A DNA stretch of 64,000 bases. It comes from Humibacter sp049446075 (GTDB lineage: Bacteria > Actinomycetota > Actinomycetes > Actinomycetales > Microbacteriaceae). The stretch spans positions 1,178,001 to 1,242,000 of the forward strand of contig NZ_JBMSEB010000001.1 of NCBI RefSeq assembly GCF_049446075.1. Reading direction: 5' to 3'. Below are positions 16,935-24,556 of the stretch, in pieces. The position numbers and the translations under genes were made by a program. The notes beneath the pieces were generated by a model, which saw only the letters and a list, made by a program, of their open reading frames with translations, was not told where the DNA came from and ran no database searches. Numbering within the stretch: position 1 is the stretch's first letter; each line of letters starts with the position of its first letter.

Positions 16935-17000
16935 TCACTGGCAGGAGTCGCACTGGAGGGCATCCATGGGATCCTCCGGCACGTAGTACTCGTCGTTCAC
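16935..17000 (-). CDS. Separate 21-codon frame encoding the NrdA redox tail (CDSC)
   Basis: GTG start overlaps the nrdA stop as GTGA (17000-16997). The frame reads through ...PEDPMDALQCDSCQ and stops. A C-terminal CxxC pair with a final CQ or similar is the redox-active tail of class I alpha subunits of the Chlamydia/Pseudomonas type, which re-reduces the active-site disulfide. The tail is in the -1 frame relative to nrdA, and nrdA itself has no CxxC near its end. The tail is therefore either translated as a free peptide by start/stop coupling, joined by frameshifting, or split by a base-calling error. No classic slippery heptamer is visible at the junction. Confidence 0.7.
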   Translation of the reverse strand: MNDEYYVPEDPMDALQCDSCQ

Positions 17001-19480
17001 TTGTCACCACCGTTCAGACCGCCGAAACCGAACCCACGACGGGCGGGAGCGGGCGAGGATGCCTGGCTGCCGGCATCCGCGGGCGCCGCACCTGCCGCTA
17101 CCCCGGCCGGTACCGAGCCGAAACCCTTGCGCGCGCCGCCGATCTCCTCGGCCTTGTTCACCCGCACCGTGGTCTGCTCGGCCTGGTGCCTCGGCTTCAT
17201 GTGCAGGTAGTACGTGGTCTTCACCCCGCGCTCCCATGCGGCCGAGTAGATGTCGATCATGTCGCCAAGGTCGCGCGTCTCGAGATAGATGTTGCGGCTG
17301 ATCGATTGGTCGATCCACTTCTGCGCCCTGGCAGCGACCTCGACGAACGCGTACGGCGAGAGCTGGAAGCTCGTCTTGTACACCTGCTTGATCTCGTCGG
17401 GGATGTCGGCGATGTTCTGGATGTCGCCCTGGCTGCGCAGCACCTGCTCGCGCACCTTCTCCCACAGCCCGTGCTGCCGAAGCGCTTCGACCAGGTTGCG
17501 GTTCACCTCGAGGAACTTGCCGTTCGAGGTCGAACGGCTGAAGATCTGCGAGAACTGCGGGTCGAATCCGGGCGTCGTGCCCGCGACGAGACCGATGGAT
17601 GCCGTCGGAGCCACAGCCATCAGGGTCGCGTTGCGCATGCCACCCTTGACGCGCTCGCGGAGCGATTCCCAGTCCATGCGGGTCTTGCGGTTGACCTTGA
17701 TCTCGATGCCGCGGTCCTGCTCGGTGATCGCAATGGTGTCGAACGGCACCATTCCCTGCGACCAGCGGGATCCCTCGAAGTTCGGGTACGAGCCGCGCTC
17801 CTTGGCCAGGTCGACGGACTCCTCGATCGCGTAGTACGAGATGCGCTCGGCGATCTCGTCGATCAGGTCGTATGCCTCCTCGGACTCGTAGCTGAGTCCG
17901 AGCCGCTCGACGACATCCGTGAAGCCCATGATGCCCAGGCCGACCGCCCGGTTGTTGATGTTCGCGTTGTCTGCCTCGGGCACCGACGACATCGTGATGT
18001 CGATGAGGTTGTCGAGCTGACGGATGGCCAGTCGAGCGCTGCGCTCGATCGTGGCCCAGTTGAATGTGCCGTCGTCTTGCAGGTGACGCGACAGGTTGAT
18101 GGATGCGAGGTTGCAGACCGCGATGTTGTCGATGTCCTGCGGCAGGCAGATCTCGGTGCACAGGTTCGACAGGTGGATGGTGCCCGTGTTGTTGTTCAGG
18201 GCGCGGTTGTTGATGGTGTCCTTCCAGGTCAGCCACGGGTGGCTGGTGGTCTGCAGGCTCATCAGAATGTCCTTGAACACGGAGCGAGCGGTCGTGCGCT
18301 TGAACATGTGCAGGCGGCCGGCCTCGGCCTCCTCCACGTAGTGGGCGTAGCGCTCGGAGAACGCCTTGCCGTACAGCTCGTTGAGGTCGGCGACCTCGAG
18401 CGGGTCGAAGTAGTACCACGGCTCGTCGTGCTGAACGCGCTTCATGAACTCGTCGCTGATCCACACCGCCGTGTTGGCGGTGCGGGTGCGACGGTACGGG
18501 TCCCCGGAGTTCTGCCGCAGGTCGAGGAACTCGGGGAAGTCCAGGTGCCAGTTCTCCATGTAGAAGCACAGCGCACCGAACTTCTTGCCGCCCCGGCTCA
18601 CGGCTCGCAGCACGGAGTCGATGGTGTGCATGAACGGGATGGGCCCGGTCGAGGTCGTGTTGTTGGAGCGGATGGGCGAACCCTGCGCGCGCAGCTTCGT
18701 GACCGAGAGGCCGATGCCGCCAGTGCCCTTGGTGATCCACATCACGTCGCGCACGCTCTTGGCGATGTGCTCGATGTCGTCGTGCATCTCCATGACGAAG
18801 CAGTTGGAGAGCTGCGGAAACTTGGTGCCGGCGTTCACCAGGGTGGATCCCGCGGCAAGGTAATCGAGGCGCGACATGGTCTCGTAGAACTCGATGGCGA
18901 TGCCGGTGGCGTCTGCCTCGTTGAGCGATAGGCCCATGGCGATCCGCATCCAGAAGTACTGCGGCACCTCGAGCGGGTCGCCGTTGCGCGCCTTGATGCC
19001 GTACCTGTTGTTGAGCGTGACGAGACCGATGTACTTGAGCAGGCCGTCGTTGGCGGGCTCGAGCACCGAGCCGAGGCGGTCGAGGTCGAAGAGGTCGGGG
19101 AAACGCGGGTCGAGCAGTTCTTCACGCACGCCACGCTCGACGTATGCGCGGAAGTTCTCACGGTGCAGCCGCTTGAGCTCCTCTGCGCTTTCGTAGTCGC
19201 CGAGCACGCGCTTGTAGATGGTCTTGAGCAGGAGGCGGGCGGCGACGGTGTCGAACGCAGGGTCATCTTTGACGTTCTGCAGGGCGACCTGGATCACTGC
19301 TTCGTCGAGCTGCTGGGTGGTGATGCCGTCGAACAGGGTCAGCTCGAGTTCACTGGCGATCTGCGTCACCCACGTGATGTTCTCGTCGAGCCCCTCGGCC
19401 GCCTTCTCGATCGCCAGGTTGATCTTGTTCGCGTCGTACGGCTCCCGCTCGCCGTTGCGCTTCACGACCGTGATTGTCAC
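16997..19480 (-). CDS. nrdA: Class I ribonucleotide reductase, alpha (catalytic) subunit
   Basis: 827 residues from GTG 19480, chosen because homology begins there (VTITVVKRNGEREPYD) with GAGGAAGAGG upstream. N-terminal ATP-cone (about 1-95) for overall allosteric control. Catalytic barrel with the redox pair Cys227 (LSNCF) and Cys456 (IAVCNLAS), and thiyl-radical Cys441 with Asn439 and Glu443 in SNLCTE. The radical-relay Tyr pair is in TTYYLHMK near the C-terminus. The last ~50 residues are a Gly/Ala/Pro linker ending GGLNGGDK with no CxxC. The missing redox tail is encoded in the overlapping frame at 16935-17000. Reduces ribonucleoside diphosphates with NrdB. Confidence 0.96.
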   Translation of the reverse strand: MTITVVKRNGEREPYDANKINLAIEKAAEGLDENITWVTQIASELELTLFDGITTQQLDEAVIQVALQNVKDDPAFDTVAARLLLKTIYKRVLGDYESAEELKRLHRENFRAYVERGVREELLDPRFPDLFDLDRLGSVLEPANDGLLKYIGLVTLNNRYGIKARNGDPLEVPQYFWMRIAMGLSLNEADATGIAIEFYETMSRLDYLAAGSTLVNAGTKFPQLSNCFVMEMHDDIEHIAKSVRDVMWITKGTGGIGLSVTKLRAQGSPIRSNNTTSTGPIPFMHTIDSVLRAVSRGGKKFGALCFYMENWHLDFPEFLDLRQNSGDPYRRTRTANTAVWISDEFMKRVQHDEPWYYFDPLEVADLNELYGKAFSERYAHYVEEAEAGRLHMFKRTTARSVFKDILMSLQTTSHPWLTWKDTINNRALNNNTGTIHLSNLCTEICLPQDIDNIAVCNLASINLSRHLQDDGTFNWATIERSARLAIRQLDNLIDITMSSVPEADNANINNRAVGLGIMGFTDVVERLGLSYESEEAYDLIDEIAERISYYAIEESVDLAKERGSYPNFEGSRWSQGMVPFDTIAITEQDRGIEIKVNRKTRMDWESLRERVKGGMRNATLMAVAPTASIGLVAGTTPGFDPQFSQIFSRSTSNGKFLEVNRNLVEALRQHGLWEKVREQVLRSQGDIQNIADIPDEIKQVYKTSFQLSPYAFVEVAARAQKWIDQSISRNIYLETRDLGDMIDIYSAAWERGVKTTYYLHMKPRHQAEQTTVRVNKAEEIGGARKGFGSVPAGVAAGAAPADAGSQASSPAPARRGFGFGGLNGGDK

Positions 19481-19797
19481 TTCGCCTCTTCCTCTACTGC
19501 TTCCTTCGGCATCCGTCGCCGAATACCCTGGCCCCACCTCTGTGCGGGGTCGCCGAAGCTGCCTGGCCGGTCGCCTGTGCCGAATGCACCCGCGCCGGTC
19601 CGACGCTTCGTCTTCCCCCGTGTTTCACAGCCCCTGCCGGAGCCGTTTCTCCCGTACGGATTTGCACCCGCACAAGGCGCCGGAACTTCGTCTTCACTCA
19701 TCGTCCGGCAGGCCGCCGACACCGGGACTCCCACAGTGTGGAGCGTCGGGTCGAAGCGTTCTGCCGGCCTCGGGAGCCCCCGATCGAGCCGGCGTGT
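19481..19797 (-). other. Long structured nrdA leader (about 315 nt)
   Basis: Predicted 5' untranslated region of nrdA between the mapped-by-eye promoter and the GTG start. On the minus strand it contains an 8-bp long-range pairing (CTGCCGGA at 19711-19704 with TCCGGCAG at 19641-19634). GAAGACGAAG occurs twice 80 nt apart (19695-19686 and 19615-19606), each followed by a GCGGGTGCA segment (19671-19663, 19593-19585), so the leader looks internally duplicated. A 74-codon ATG frame (19701-19477) also runs through it and ends GTGA on the nrdA start, but its third-position GC is low for a gene here. No known riboswitch class was matched. Confidence 0.5.
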
Positions 19798-19799
19798 GA

Positions 19800-19815
19800 T
19801 CACTATATAGCGGGG
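19800..19815 (-). promoter_or_regulatory. NrdR box, promoter-proximal
   Basis: Minus-strand CCCCGCTATATAGTGA. The right half TATATAGTG matches the NrdR consensus (ACACWATATATWGTGT) closely; the left half is weaker. Its centre is exactly 32 bp from the centre of the other box, the three-turn spacing typical of paired NrdR boxes. Confidence 0.65.
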
Positions 19816-19832
19816 TCACGGCCAGCGGTTAA
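19804..19832 (-). promoter_or_regulatory. nrdA promoter (-35 TTAACC, -10 TATATA, 17-bp spacer)
   Basis: On the minus strand TTAACC (19832-19827) and TATATA (19809-19804) are separated by 17 bp. The -10 lies inside the proximal NrdR box and the -35 abuts the distal one, which is how NrdR represses ribonucleotide reductase promoters. Start of transcription expected near 19797. Confidence 0.6.
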
Positions 19833-19847
19833 CCCCACATGTTGTAG
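19832..19847 (-). promoter_or_regulatory. NrdR box, promoter-distal
   Basis: Minus-strand CTACAACATGTGGGGT. Keeps the C-A-A-n-A/T-n-T-n-G core of the NrdR consensus with a symmetric C/G substitution in the centre. Together with the box at 19800-19815 it marks nrdA as an NrdR-repressed, nucleotide-responsive operon. Confidence 0.6.
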
Positions 19848-19852
19848 GCGTG

Positions 19853-19901
19853 TCGTCCACAAAATGTGGAAAACTTCGCGGACTTATCCCCAGTTTCCAC
19901 A
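19853..19901. promoter_or_regulatory. Cluster of four DnaA-box-like 9-mers upstream of nrdA
   Basis: TCGTCCACA (19853-19861, plus), TTTTCCACA (19873-19865, minus), TTATCCCCA (19884-19892, plus) and GTTTCCACA (19893-19901, plus). The first three differ by one base from TTATCCACA or the actinobacterial TTGTCCACA, the last by two. Four in 49 bp directly behind the NrdR boxes is unlikely by chance in 68% GC DNA. DnaA control of nrdAB is established in Escherichia coli; here it is inferred. Confidence 0.6.
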
Positions 19902-20104
19902 GGCGATTGAGGGGCTGGAACGCGAGTTCGCTCGGGTTCCAGCCCCGATTGAGCTTGTTGAGCGGCGAAGCCGCGATCACAGGCGATTGAGGCTTCGGAA
20001 TGGGAGCTTGCTCACATTCCCAAGCCGATTGAGCTTGTTGAGCGGCGAAGCCGCAATCACAAGCGATTGAGCACCCAAGTGCCTGATCGGCGAAGCCGCG
20101 ACAC
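19901..20104 (+). repeat. Tandem 80-bp hairpin repeats (two full units and one short unit)
   Basis: Unit 1 19901-19980 and unit 2 19981-20060 are exactly 80 bp. They share AGGCGATTGAGG at the left and CGATTGAGCTTGTTGAGCGG plus CGAAGCCGC[G/A]ATCAC at the right. The 36-base centres differ in sequence but both fold. Unit 1 (19911-19946) has an 11-bp stem, a G-G mismatch, CGAG-TTCG-CTCG. Unit 2 (19991-20026) has GGCTT, C-C, GGAATG, G-A, GAG-CTTG-CTC and the complementary arms. Unit 3 (from 20061) has a short GCAC-CCAA-GTGC hairpin. The right flank adds a GCGGC-GAA-GCCGC stem-loop. REP-like intergenic element; the 177 bases from 20105 to the next gene show nothing recognisable. Confidence 0.8.
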
Positions 20105-20281
20105 ACGGTATCGACCTCGGTCCACGCCAGCCACGAATACAGCAGCAACGGCACGAAGTAACCCGGTACAGCAGCTTTCCTGCTGTCCTCGACGACACCT
20201 GCTGTCTTCGCACCGGACGGGTTCCGAGCGCGCCGCTCGGGCCACAGAAATCTCCCGCTCGACCCATAGACTTGGTCGCTG

Positions 20282-21493
20282 GTGAGCGCATATTCGGATC
20301 TGCTGAAGACGCCCGGGGTCGGGCGCATCATCGCCGCGCAACTCACCGCCAGATTCCCGAGCGGGATGCTCTCCCTCGCGTTCCTCACGCACATCGAGCG
20401 GGTGCACCACAGCTACGGGGCCGCGGGTCTCGTTCTGGCAGCAGCGAGCATCGGGCAGGCCGTGGCGGGGCCGCTCACCAGCCGGCTCATGGGCCGCGTC
20501 GGCATGCGACCGGTTCTCGTCGTCACCACGGCCGTGTGCGCAGCAACAATCGCTGTCATCGCGCTCGTCGTGCTGCCCATCCCGATCACGATGGCGATCG
20601 CCCTGATCGGGGGTCTGGCCACGCCGCCGGTACAGCCAGCCGTTCGCACCATCTACCCGAAGCTCGTGAACTCCCGCCTGCTCACGCCACTGTTTTCGTT
20701 GGATGCCTCGGCGCAGGAGATCATCTGGATCGCCGGTCCGGTGGTCATCACCTTCATCGCGACGCAGATCTCGACCACCATCGGCTTGCTGGTCTGCGCT
20801 GCCGTCATGCTCGCCGGGGGTGCGTGGTTCGTGGCGTCGCCAGAGCTCGGGCGGGTGCGCATCCCACGCAGCAAGCGCCGGTTCGGTGCAGTGCTGCGCC
20901 GACCGACCGTGATGCTCGCCACCTCCGTCGGGTTCCTGCTCGTCGGCTCATGCGCCGCCATCGAGGCGGGCGTCATCGCCAACTTCGGCGACAAGGGGCC
21001 GGAGGCGGGCATCGTGCTTGCTATCTGGTCGCTCGGTTCGCTCGTCGGCGGATTCTCCCTCGGCTCGATTCCGATCGGTCCGTGGGCGCTCACGCGGCGA
21101 ATGCTCATCGTGTTCGTCGGCGTCGTGCTTGCGAGCCTGTGGATCACGAACACGTGGTGGCTCGCCGCCCTCCTCGTGGTCGCCGGCGCGGGAATCGCCC
21201 CTGCGCTCGCGGTGATCTTCGCCGTCGTGTCGTCGAGCGTGAAGTTCTCCGACACCGCAGAGGCGTACGGCTGGGTGGGAACGGGACAGCTGATCGGTGC
21301 CGCGCTCGGCAGCGCGATCGCAGGCTTCCTCATCGACAGGTATGGCGCCATCGGTGCGTTCTGGGTCGCGGCGGTGTTCGCACTGCTTGGGGTGCTGGTG
21401 CCGCTGATCGGCAAGCGCTGGCATCCGGACCTTCGCGGCAGGGATGCCAGTCCCCTTCCCGACACCGAGCCCGTTCCGCTTCCGCCGAGCTGA
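20282..21493 (+). CDS. MFS transporter
   Basis: 403-residue major facilitator superfamily protein with about twelve predicted transmembrane helices in two six-helix halves. The loop between helices 2 and 3 has GPLTSRLMGRVGMRPVLV, a variant of the MFS motif A (GxLaDrxGrkxxl). The central cytoplasmic loop is RVRIPRSKRRFGAVLRR. Most similar in pattern to sugar- or drug-efflux-type MFS of actinobacteria; substrate unknown. GTG start. Its stop codon lies within a 19-bp tandem repeat. Confidence 0.88.
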   Translation: MSAYSDLLKTPGVGRIIAAQLTARFPSGMLSLAFLTHIERVHHSYGAAGLVLAAASIGQAVAGPLTSRLMGRVGMRPVLVVTTAVCAATIAVIALVVLPIPITMAIALIGGLATPPVQPAVRTIYPKLVNSRLLTPLFSLDASAQEIIWIAGPVVITFIATQISTTIGLLVCAAVMLAGGAWFVASPELGRVRIPRSKRRFGAVLRRPTVMLATSVGFLLVGSCAAIEAGVIANFGDKGPEAGIVLAIWSLGSLVGGFSLGSIPIGPWALTRRMLIVFVGVVLASLWITNTWWLAALLVVAGAGIAPALAVIFAVVSSSVKFSDTAEAYGWVGTGQLIGAALGSAIAGFLIDRYGAIGAFWVAAVFALLGVLVPLIGKRWHPDLRGRDASPLPDTEPVPLPPS

Positions 21494-21543
21494 CCGGCAT
21501 CCGCGGTGCTGACCAGCATCCGCGGTGCTGACCAGCCATCCGC
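21491..21543 (+). repeat. 19-bp tandem repeat, 2.8 copies
   Basis: Units TGACCGGCATCCGCGGTGC (21491), TGACCAGCATCCGCGGTGC (21510) and a partial TGACCAGCCATCCGC (21529). The first three bases are the stop codon of the MFS gene. Each unit carries the GCATCC hexamer that is over-used across this window. Confidence 0.8.
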
Positions 21544-21612
21544 ATTCAGCCCGGAGTGCGCATGCGGGCATTCGCGCATCACACGGAACCGGGGGCTGGG
21601 GACGTTGTGGGC

Positions 21613-21691
21613 GGGTTTCGATACGCCGCCTTCGGCGGCTACTCAACCCACGGTGGTGGCGGTCTTCGGCGGCTACTCGACCCACGGTGGG
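21613..21691 (+). repeat. Two copies of the palindromic TTTCGATACGCC repeat
   Basis: Copy 1 (21613-21656): GGGTTTCGATACGCCGCC, TTCG loop, GGCGGCTACTCAACCCACGG. Copy 2 (21658-21691): GGCGGTCTTCGGCGGCTACT, then CGACCCACGGTGGG. Same family as 16849-16927. The GCCGCC-TTCG-GGCGGC hairpin with a UUCG loop is its core. It sits past the ends of two convergent genes (MFS and flavin reductase) and may help terminate both. Confidence 0.7.
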
Positions 21692-21707
21692 CGCCTTGGG
21701 CGGCGCC

Positions 21708-22283
21708 TCAGCGCACGTGGGCTGCGCGAAGCGGCGCCAGCGCGTGATCGAGTGCGACGATCTCGTCGAGCTGGGCTGCGAACATCCGTTCCTGGTGTTC
21801 GTTCGGTTCGAATGCGCCCTCGTCGGTGATCTGCTTCGCCGCCCACGAGATCTCGACGTTCGACGTGGTGGGCACCAGCCCGACGGCTGTGACGGGCACA
21901 CGTAGGGCTGCCACGCCGCGCGTGCCGCCGGAGATGCCCCCGTAGCTCACGGTTCCCAGAGGTTTGCGCCACCACTCCTGCGACAGGTGGTCGAGCGCGT
22001 TCTTCAGTGCGGGTGAGTAGCTGTAGTTGTACTCCGGTTGCACGAAGACGAAGGCGTCGGCCGCCGCGACCCGGTCGCTCCAGTCGATCGTGGCCTGCTG
22101 CGTGTACTGGTGCAGCCTCGGATGATTCGGCTCCGTCATGAGCGGCAACCCGATCTCTTTGAGGTCCGCCCAGTCCACCTCGAACCGGGCGTCCTTCTCG
22201 ACGCAGTCGCGCACCCACTCGGCGATGGGCAGCCCGATGCGTCCATCGCGCACGCTGCCCACCACGATCATCAGCCTCGTCAT
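21708..22283 (-). CDS. NAD(P)H-dependent flavin reductase / quinone reductase-like protein
   Basis: 191-residue flavodoxin-fold protein (NADPH-dependent FMN reductase family). The phosphate loop IVVGSVRDGRIGLPIAEWV binds FMN, and the flavin-ring segment PEYNYSYSPALKNALDHLSQEWWRKPLG is a strong family signature also found in ArsH/ChrR-type reductases. Probably reduces quinones, azo compounds or metal ions; substrate not determinable. Transcribed leftward, 22 bases downstream of the aldo/keto reductase gene, probably as one operon. Confidence 0.92.
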   Translation of the reverse strand: MTRLMIVVGSVRDGRIGLPIAEWVRDCVEKDARFEVDWADLKEIGLPLMTEPNHPRLHQYTQQATIDWSDRVAAADAFVFVQPEYNYSYSPALKNALDHLSQEWWRKPLGTVSYGGISGGTRGVAALRVPVTAVGLVPTTSNVEISWAAKQITDEGAFEPNEHQERMFAAQLDEIVALDHALAPLRAAHVR

Positions 22284-22305
22284 CGTGTCTGTGTCGCCCT
22301 CTTAC

Positions 22306-23322
22306 TCACCAGCGGTCGTGCACGCTTGCACGAATGTATTCGTCGTAGATCTCGTGCACAGCGCGATCGAACTCCGGTCCGAGCGGAGCGAGCGAACCGG
22401 CCGCAGCATTCGACCTCGCCTGGTCCAGGTTCCTGGCTCCGGGAATGACCGAACTGACGCCCGGCTGCTGCGCAACCCACGCGATGGCTGCCTTCGCGGG
22501 AGTCAGCTTGTCGGCGCAGTCGATGCCGAACGACTCCCGGACGGATGCCACGGCATCTGCGAAACGCTGCGCGGCCTCGACCCCTGTGTCGTAGTCCACG
22601 CCTGAGAACGTCTCACCCACGTCGAACGCTTCCCCGTGGCGGTTGTAGGCGCGGTGATCCTGTGGCGAGAACGTCGTCTCCTTGGTGTAGCGGCCGCTCA
22701 GCAGGCCGCTGGCAAGCGGTACGCGTGCGATGATGCCGACACCGGCATCCTGAGCAGCGGGGAGCACGCGCTCGAGCGGCTTGAGCCGGAACGCATTGAG
22801 GATGATCTGCACGGTCGCGACGTTCGGCCGGGCGATGGCGGTGAGTGCCTCGTCGCAGCGCTCGACGCTCACGCCGTAGTTCGCGATCGCGCTCTCGTCA
22901 ACGAGCGTGTCGAGTGCATCGAACACAGCATCGCTGGAGTACACCGACGTCGGCGGGCAGTGAAGTTGCACCAGATCGAGCGTGTCGGTGCGCAGGTTCG
23001 CCCTCGACCTGTCCACCCACTCCCTGAAGTTCGCGAGCGTGTAGTTCTCCGGAACCTGTTCGGCGCGGCGACCCATCTTGGTGGCGACCGTGACGCCGGC
23101 ATCTGGGTGCGCGGCGCGGAAGCGCCCGATGATGCTCTCGCTCCTGCCGTCGCCGTACACGTCTGCCGTGTCGAAGAACGTGACTCCTGCCTCCGCGGAT
23201 GCCTCGAGCACGCCGAGCGCGTCGGCTTCGCTCACGCTCCCCCAGTCGCCGCCGAGCTGCCAGGTTCCCAGTCCGATGACGGAGACGGTGCGACCTGTTC
23301 GGCCCAGCGTTCGCGTCTCCAT
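22306..23322 (-). CDS. Aldo/keto reductase
   Basis: 338-residue NADPH-dependent (beta/alpha)8-barrel oxidoreductase. Catalytic tetrad visible: Asp in FFDTADVYG (with the conserved Tyr), Lys in VATKMGRR, His in LVQLHCPP. NADP-binding C-terminal region is SVIPGARNLDQARSNAAA. The ATG at 23322 has AGGAG 7 bases upstream; an in-frame ATG five codons before it has no ribosome site. Substrate unknown; the family reduces aldehydes and sugars. Operon partner of the flavin reductase. Confidence 0.93.
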   Translation of the reverse strand: METRTLGRTGRTVSVIGLGTWQLGGDWGSVSEADALGVLEASAEAGVTFFDTADVYGDGRSESIIGRFRAAHPDAGVTVATKMGRRAEQVPENYTLANFREWVDRSRANLRTDTLDLVQLHCPPTSVYSSDAVFDALDTLVDESAIANYGVSVERCDEALTAIARPNVATVQIILNAFRLKPLERVLPAAQDAGVGIIARVPLASGLLSGRYTKETTFSPQDHRAYNRHGEAFDVGETFSGVDYDTGVEAAQRFADAVASVRESFGIDCADKLTPAKAAIAWVAQQPGVSSVIPGARNLDQARSNAAAGSLAPLGPEFDRAVHEIYDEYIRASVHDRW

Positions 23323-23390
23323 AGTGCGCTCCTGCATGGGGGCCACGATAGCGGCGGTGGCTCGGTGGCGCCGGGCGTAACCTGTGAGGC

Positions 23391-24554
23391 GTGAGCGAGT
23401 CGGCTGTACGGGTGCTGTCGGACGAACTGCTGGGGCGCATCCGCTCCCGGGCGGCGGGCTACGACCGCGACAACGCGTTCTTCTCCGAGGATTTCGCCGA
23501 GTTGACGGAAGCCGGATACCTGCGCGCGCTTGTGCCTTCGGAGTTCGGCGGACTCGGGCTCTCGCTCCGTGAGGTGGCGCGCGAGCAGGTGCGACTGGCA
23601 TCCGCTGCGCCGGCGACGGCTCTTGCAGTGAACATGCATCTGGTGTGGACAGGCGTCGCCAAGGTGCTGCGCGACCGCGGCGACGATTCGCTCGAATTCC
23701 TGCAGCGCGAGGCCGGTGCAGGCGAAGTGTTCGGGTTCGGCATCAGCGAGGGCGGCAACGACCTGGTGCTCTTCGGCTCGCGAACGGATGCCCGGCCCAA
23801 CGGCGAAGGCGGCTACACGTTCCACGGCACGAAGATCTTCACCTCGCTCTCACCGGCATGGACGCGTCTGGGCACCATGGGCCTCGACTCTACGAGCGAC
23901 GACGCACCGAAGATCGTCTTCGGGTTCATCGACAGATCCGAGGGCGGGTTCGAGATCGCCGACGACTGGGACACGTTGGGCATGCGGGCGACTCAGTCGA
24001 ACTCGACCCGCCTCGACGGCGCGCACGCCCGAGCCGACCGCATCGTGCGGCGCCTCGACCCCGGACCCAACGCCGACCTGCTCACCTTCGGCATCTTCGC
24101 CAACTTCGAGCTGCTGCTCGCCGCCGTCTACACAGGCATCGGCTCGCGAGCGCTTGAGCTGGCCGTTGAAGGCGCGAAGCGGCGGACCTCGATGAAGAAC
24201 GACGGGCGCTCGTACGCCCAGGATCCCGACATCCGGTGGCGCGTCGCCGACGCCGCCATCGCCCAGGACGCGCTGTACCCGCAGCTGGATGCCCTCACAG
24301 GCGATGTCGACACGCTGGCCGATCACGGCTCGCAATGGTTCGCCAAGCTGGTCGGCATGAAGGTGCGGGCCACGGAGACCGCACGTGACGTGGTGGACAA
24401 GGCTATCCGGGTCTCCGGAGGCGGAAGCTACTTCGCCTCCAGCGAGCTCGGCCGCCTGTATCGCGACGTGCTCGCGGGCATGTTCCATCCCTCCGACGAC
24501 GAGTCGGCCCACTCCACGGTGGCGACGGCCTGGCTCGGTCCGATCGAGGGCTGA
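23391..24554 (+). CDS. Acyl-CoA dehydrogenase-family flavoprotein
   Basis: 387 residues with the three-part acyl-CoA dehydrogenase fold. N-terminal helical domain (AGYLRALVPSEFGGLGLSL), central strand domain with FGFGISEGGNDLVLF and FHGTKIFTSLSPAWTRLGTMG, and C-terminal helical domain with the flavin/oligomer segment RVSGGGSYFASSELGRLYRDVLAG. The usual catalytic Glu cannot be placed with certainty. The tail resembles the DszC/monooxygenase branch (HpaH- or SfnB-like) as much as true dehydrogenases, so a flavin-dependent monooxygenase is possible. First gene of a rightward set with two membrane proteins. Confidence 0.88.
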   Translation: MSESAVRVLSDELLGRIRSRAAGYDRDNAFFSEDFAELTEAGYLRALVPSEFGGLGLSLREVAREQVRLASAAPATALAVNMHLVWTGVAKVLRDRGDDSLEFLQREAGAGEVFGFGISEGGNDLVLFGSRTDARPNGEGGYTFHGTKIFTSLSPAWTRLGTMGLDSTSDDAPKIVFGFIDRSEGGFEIADDWDTLGMRATQSNSTRLDGAHARADRIVRRLDPGPNADLLTFGIFANFELLLAAVYTGIGSRALELAVEGAKRRTSMKNDGRSYAQDPDIRWRVADAAIAQDALYPQLDALTGDVDTLADHGSQWFAKLVGMKVRATETARDVVDKAIRVSGGGSYFASSELGRLYRDVLAGMFHPSDDESAHSTVATAWLGPIEG

Positions 24555-24556
24555 TC

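Noticed and set aside
16997..17000. Programmed -1 frameshift with a classic slippery heptamer at the nrdA stop
   Set aside because: The bases before the stop (GGTGACAAGTGA) do not form an X-XXY-YYZ slippery site. Coupled re-initiation is the simpler reading, though frameshifting is not excluded.
15635..18931. Very long open frame antisense to nrdA-nrdB
   Set aside because: Shadow frame caused by high GC and strong codon bias of the real genes on the other strand; no family resemblance.
19477..19701. 74-codon upstream gene (start ATG 19701) ending on the nrdA start
   Set aside because: Third-position GC is low for this genome, several rare AGG/AGA/GTA codons, no ribosome site. Mentioned as a possibility, not listed as a gene.
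19481..19797. Cobalamin riboswitch in the nrdA leader
   Set aside because: One element (GGTGCAAATCC) resembles the class, but the CACTGTGA loop and the AGGAGACCTGCC end are not found in order. Kept only as an unassigned structured leader.
19901..20104. CRISPR array
   Set aside because: Units are 80 bp with hairpin centres, only three units, and no cas genes nearby.
21613..21691. Insertion sequence ends
   Set aside because: Inverted repeats are short and no transposase is present; treated as a dispersed hairpin repeat.
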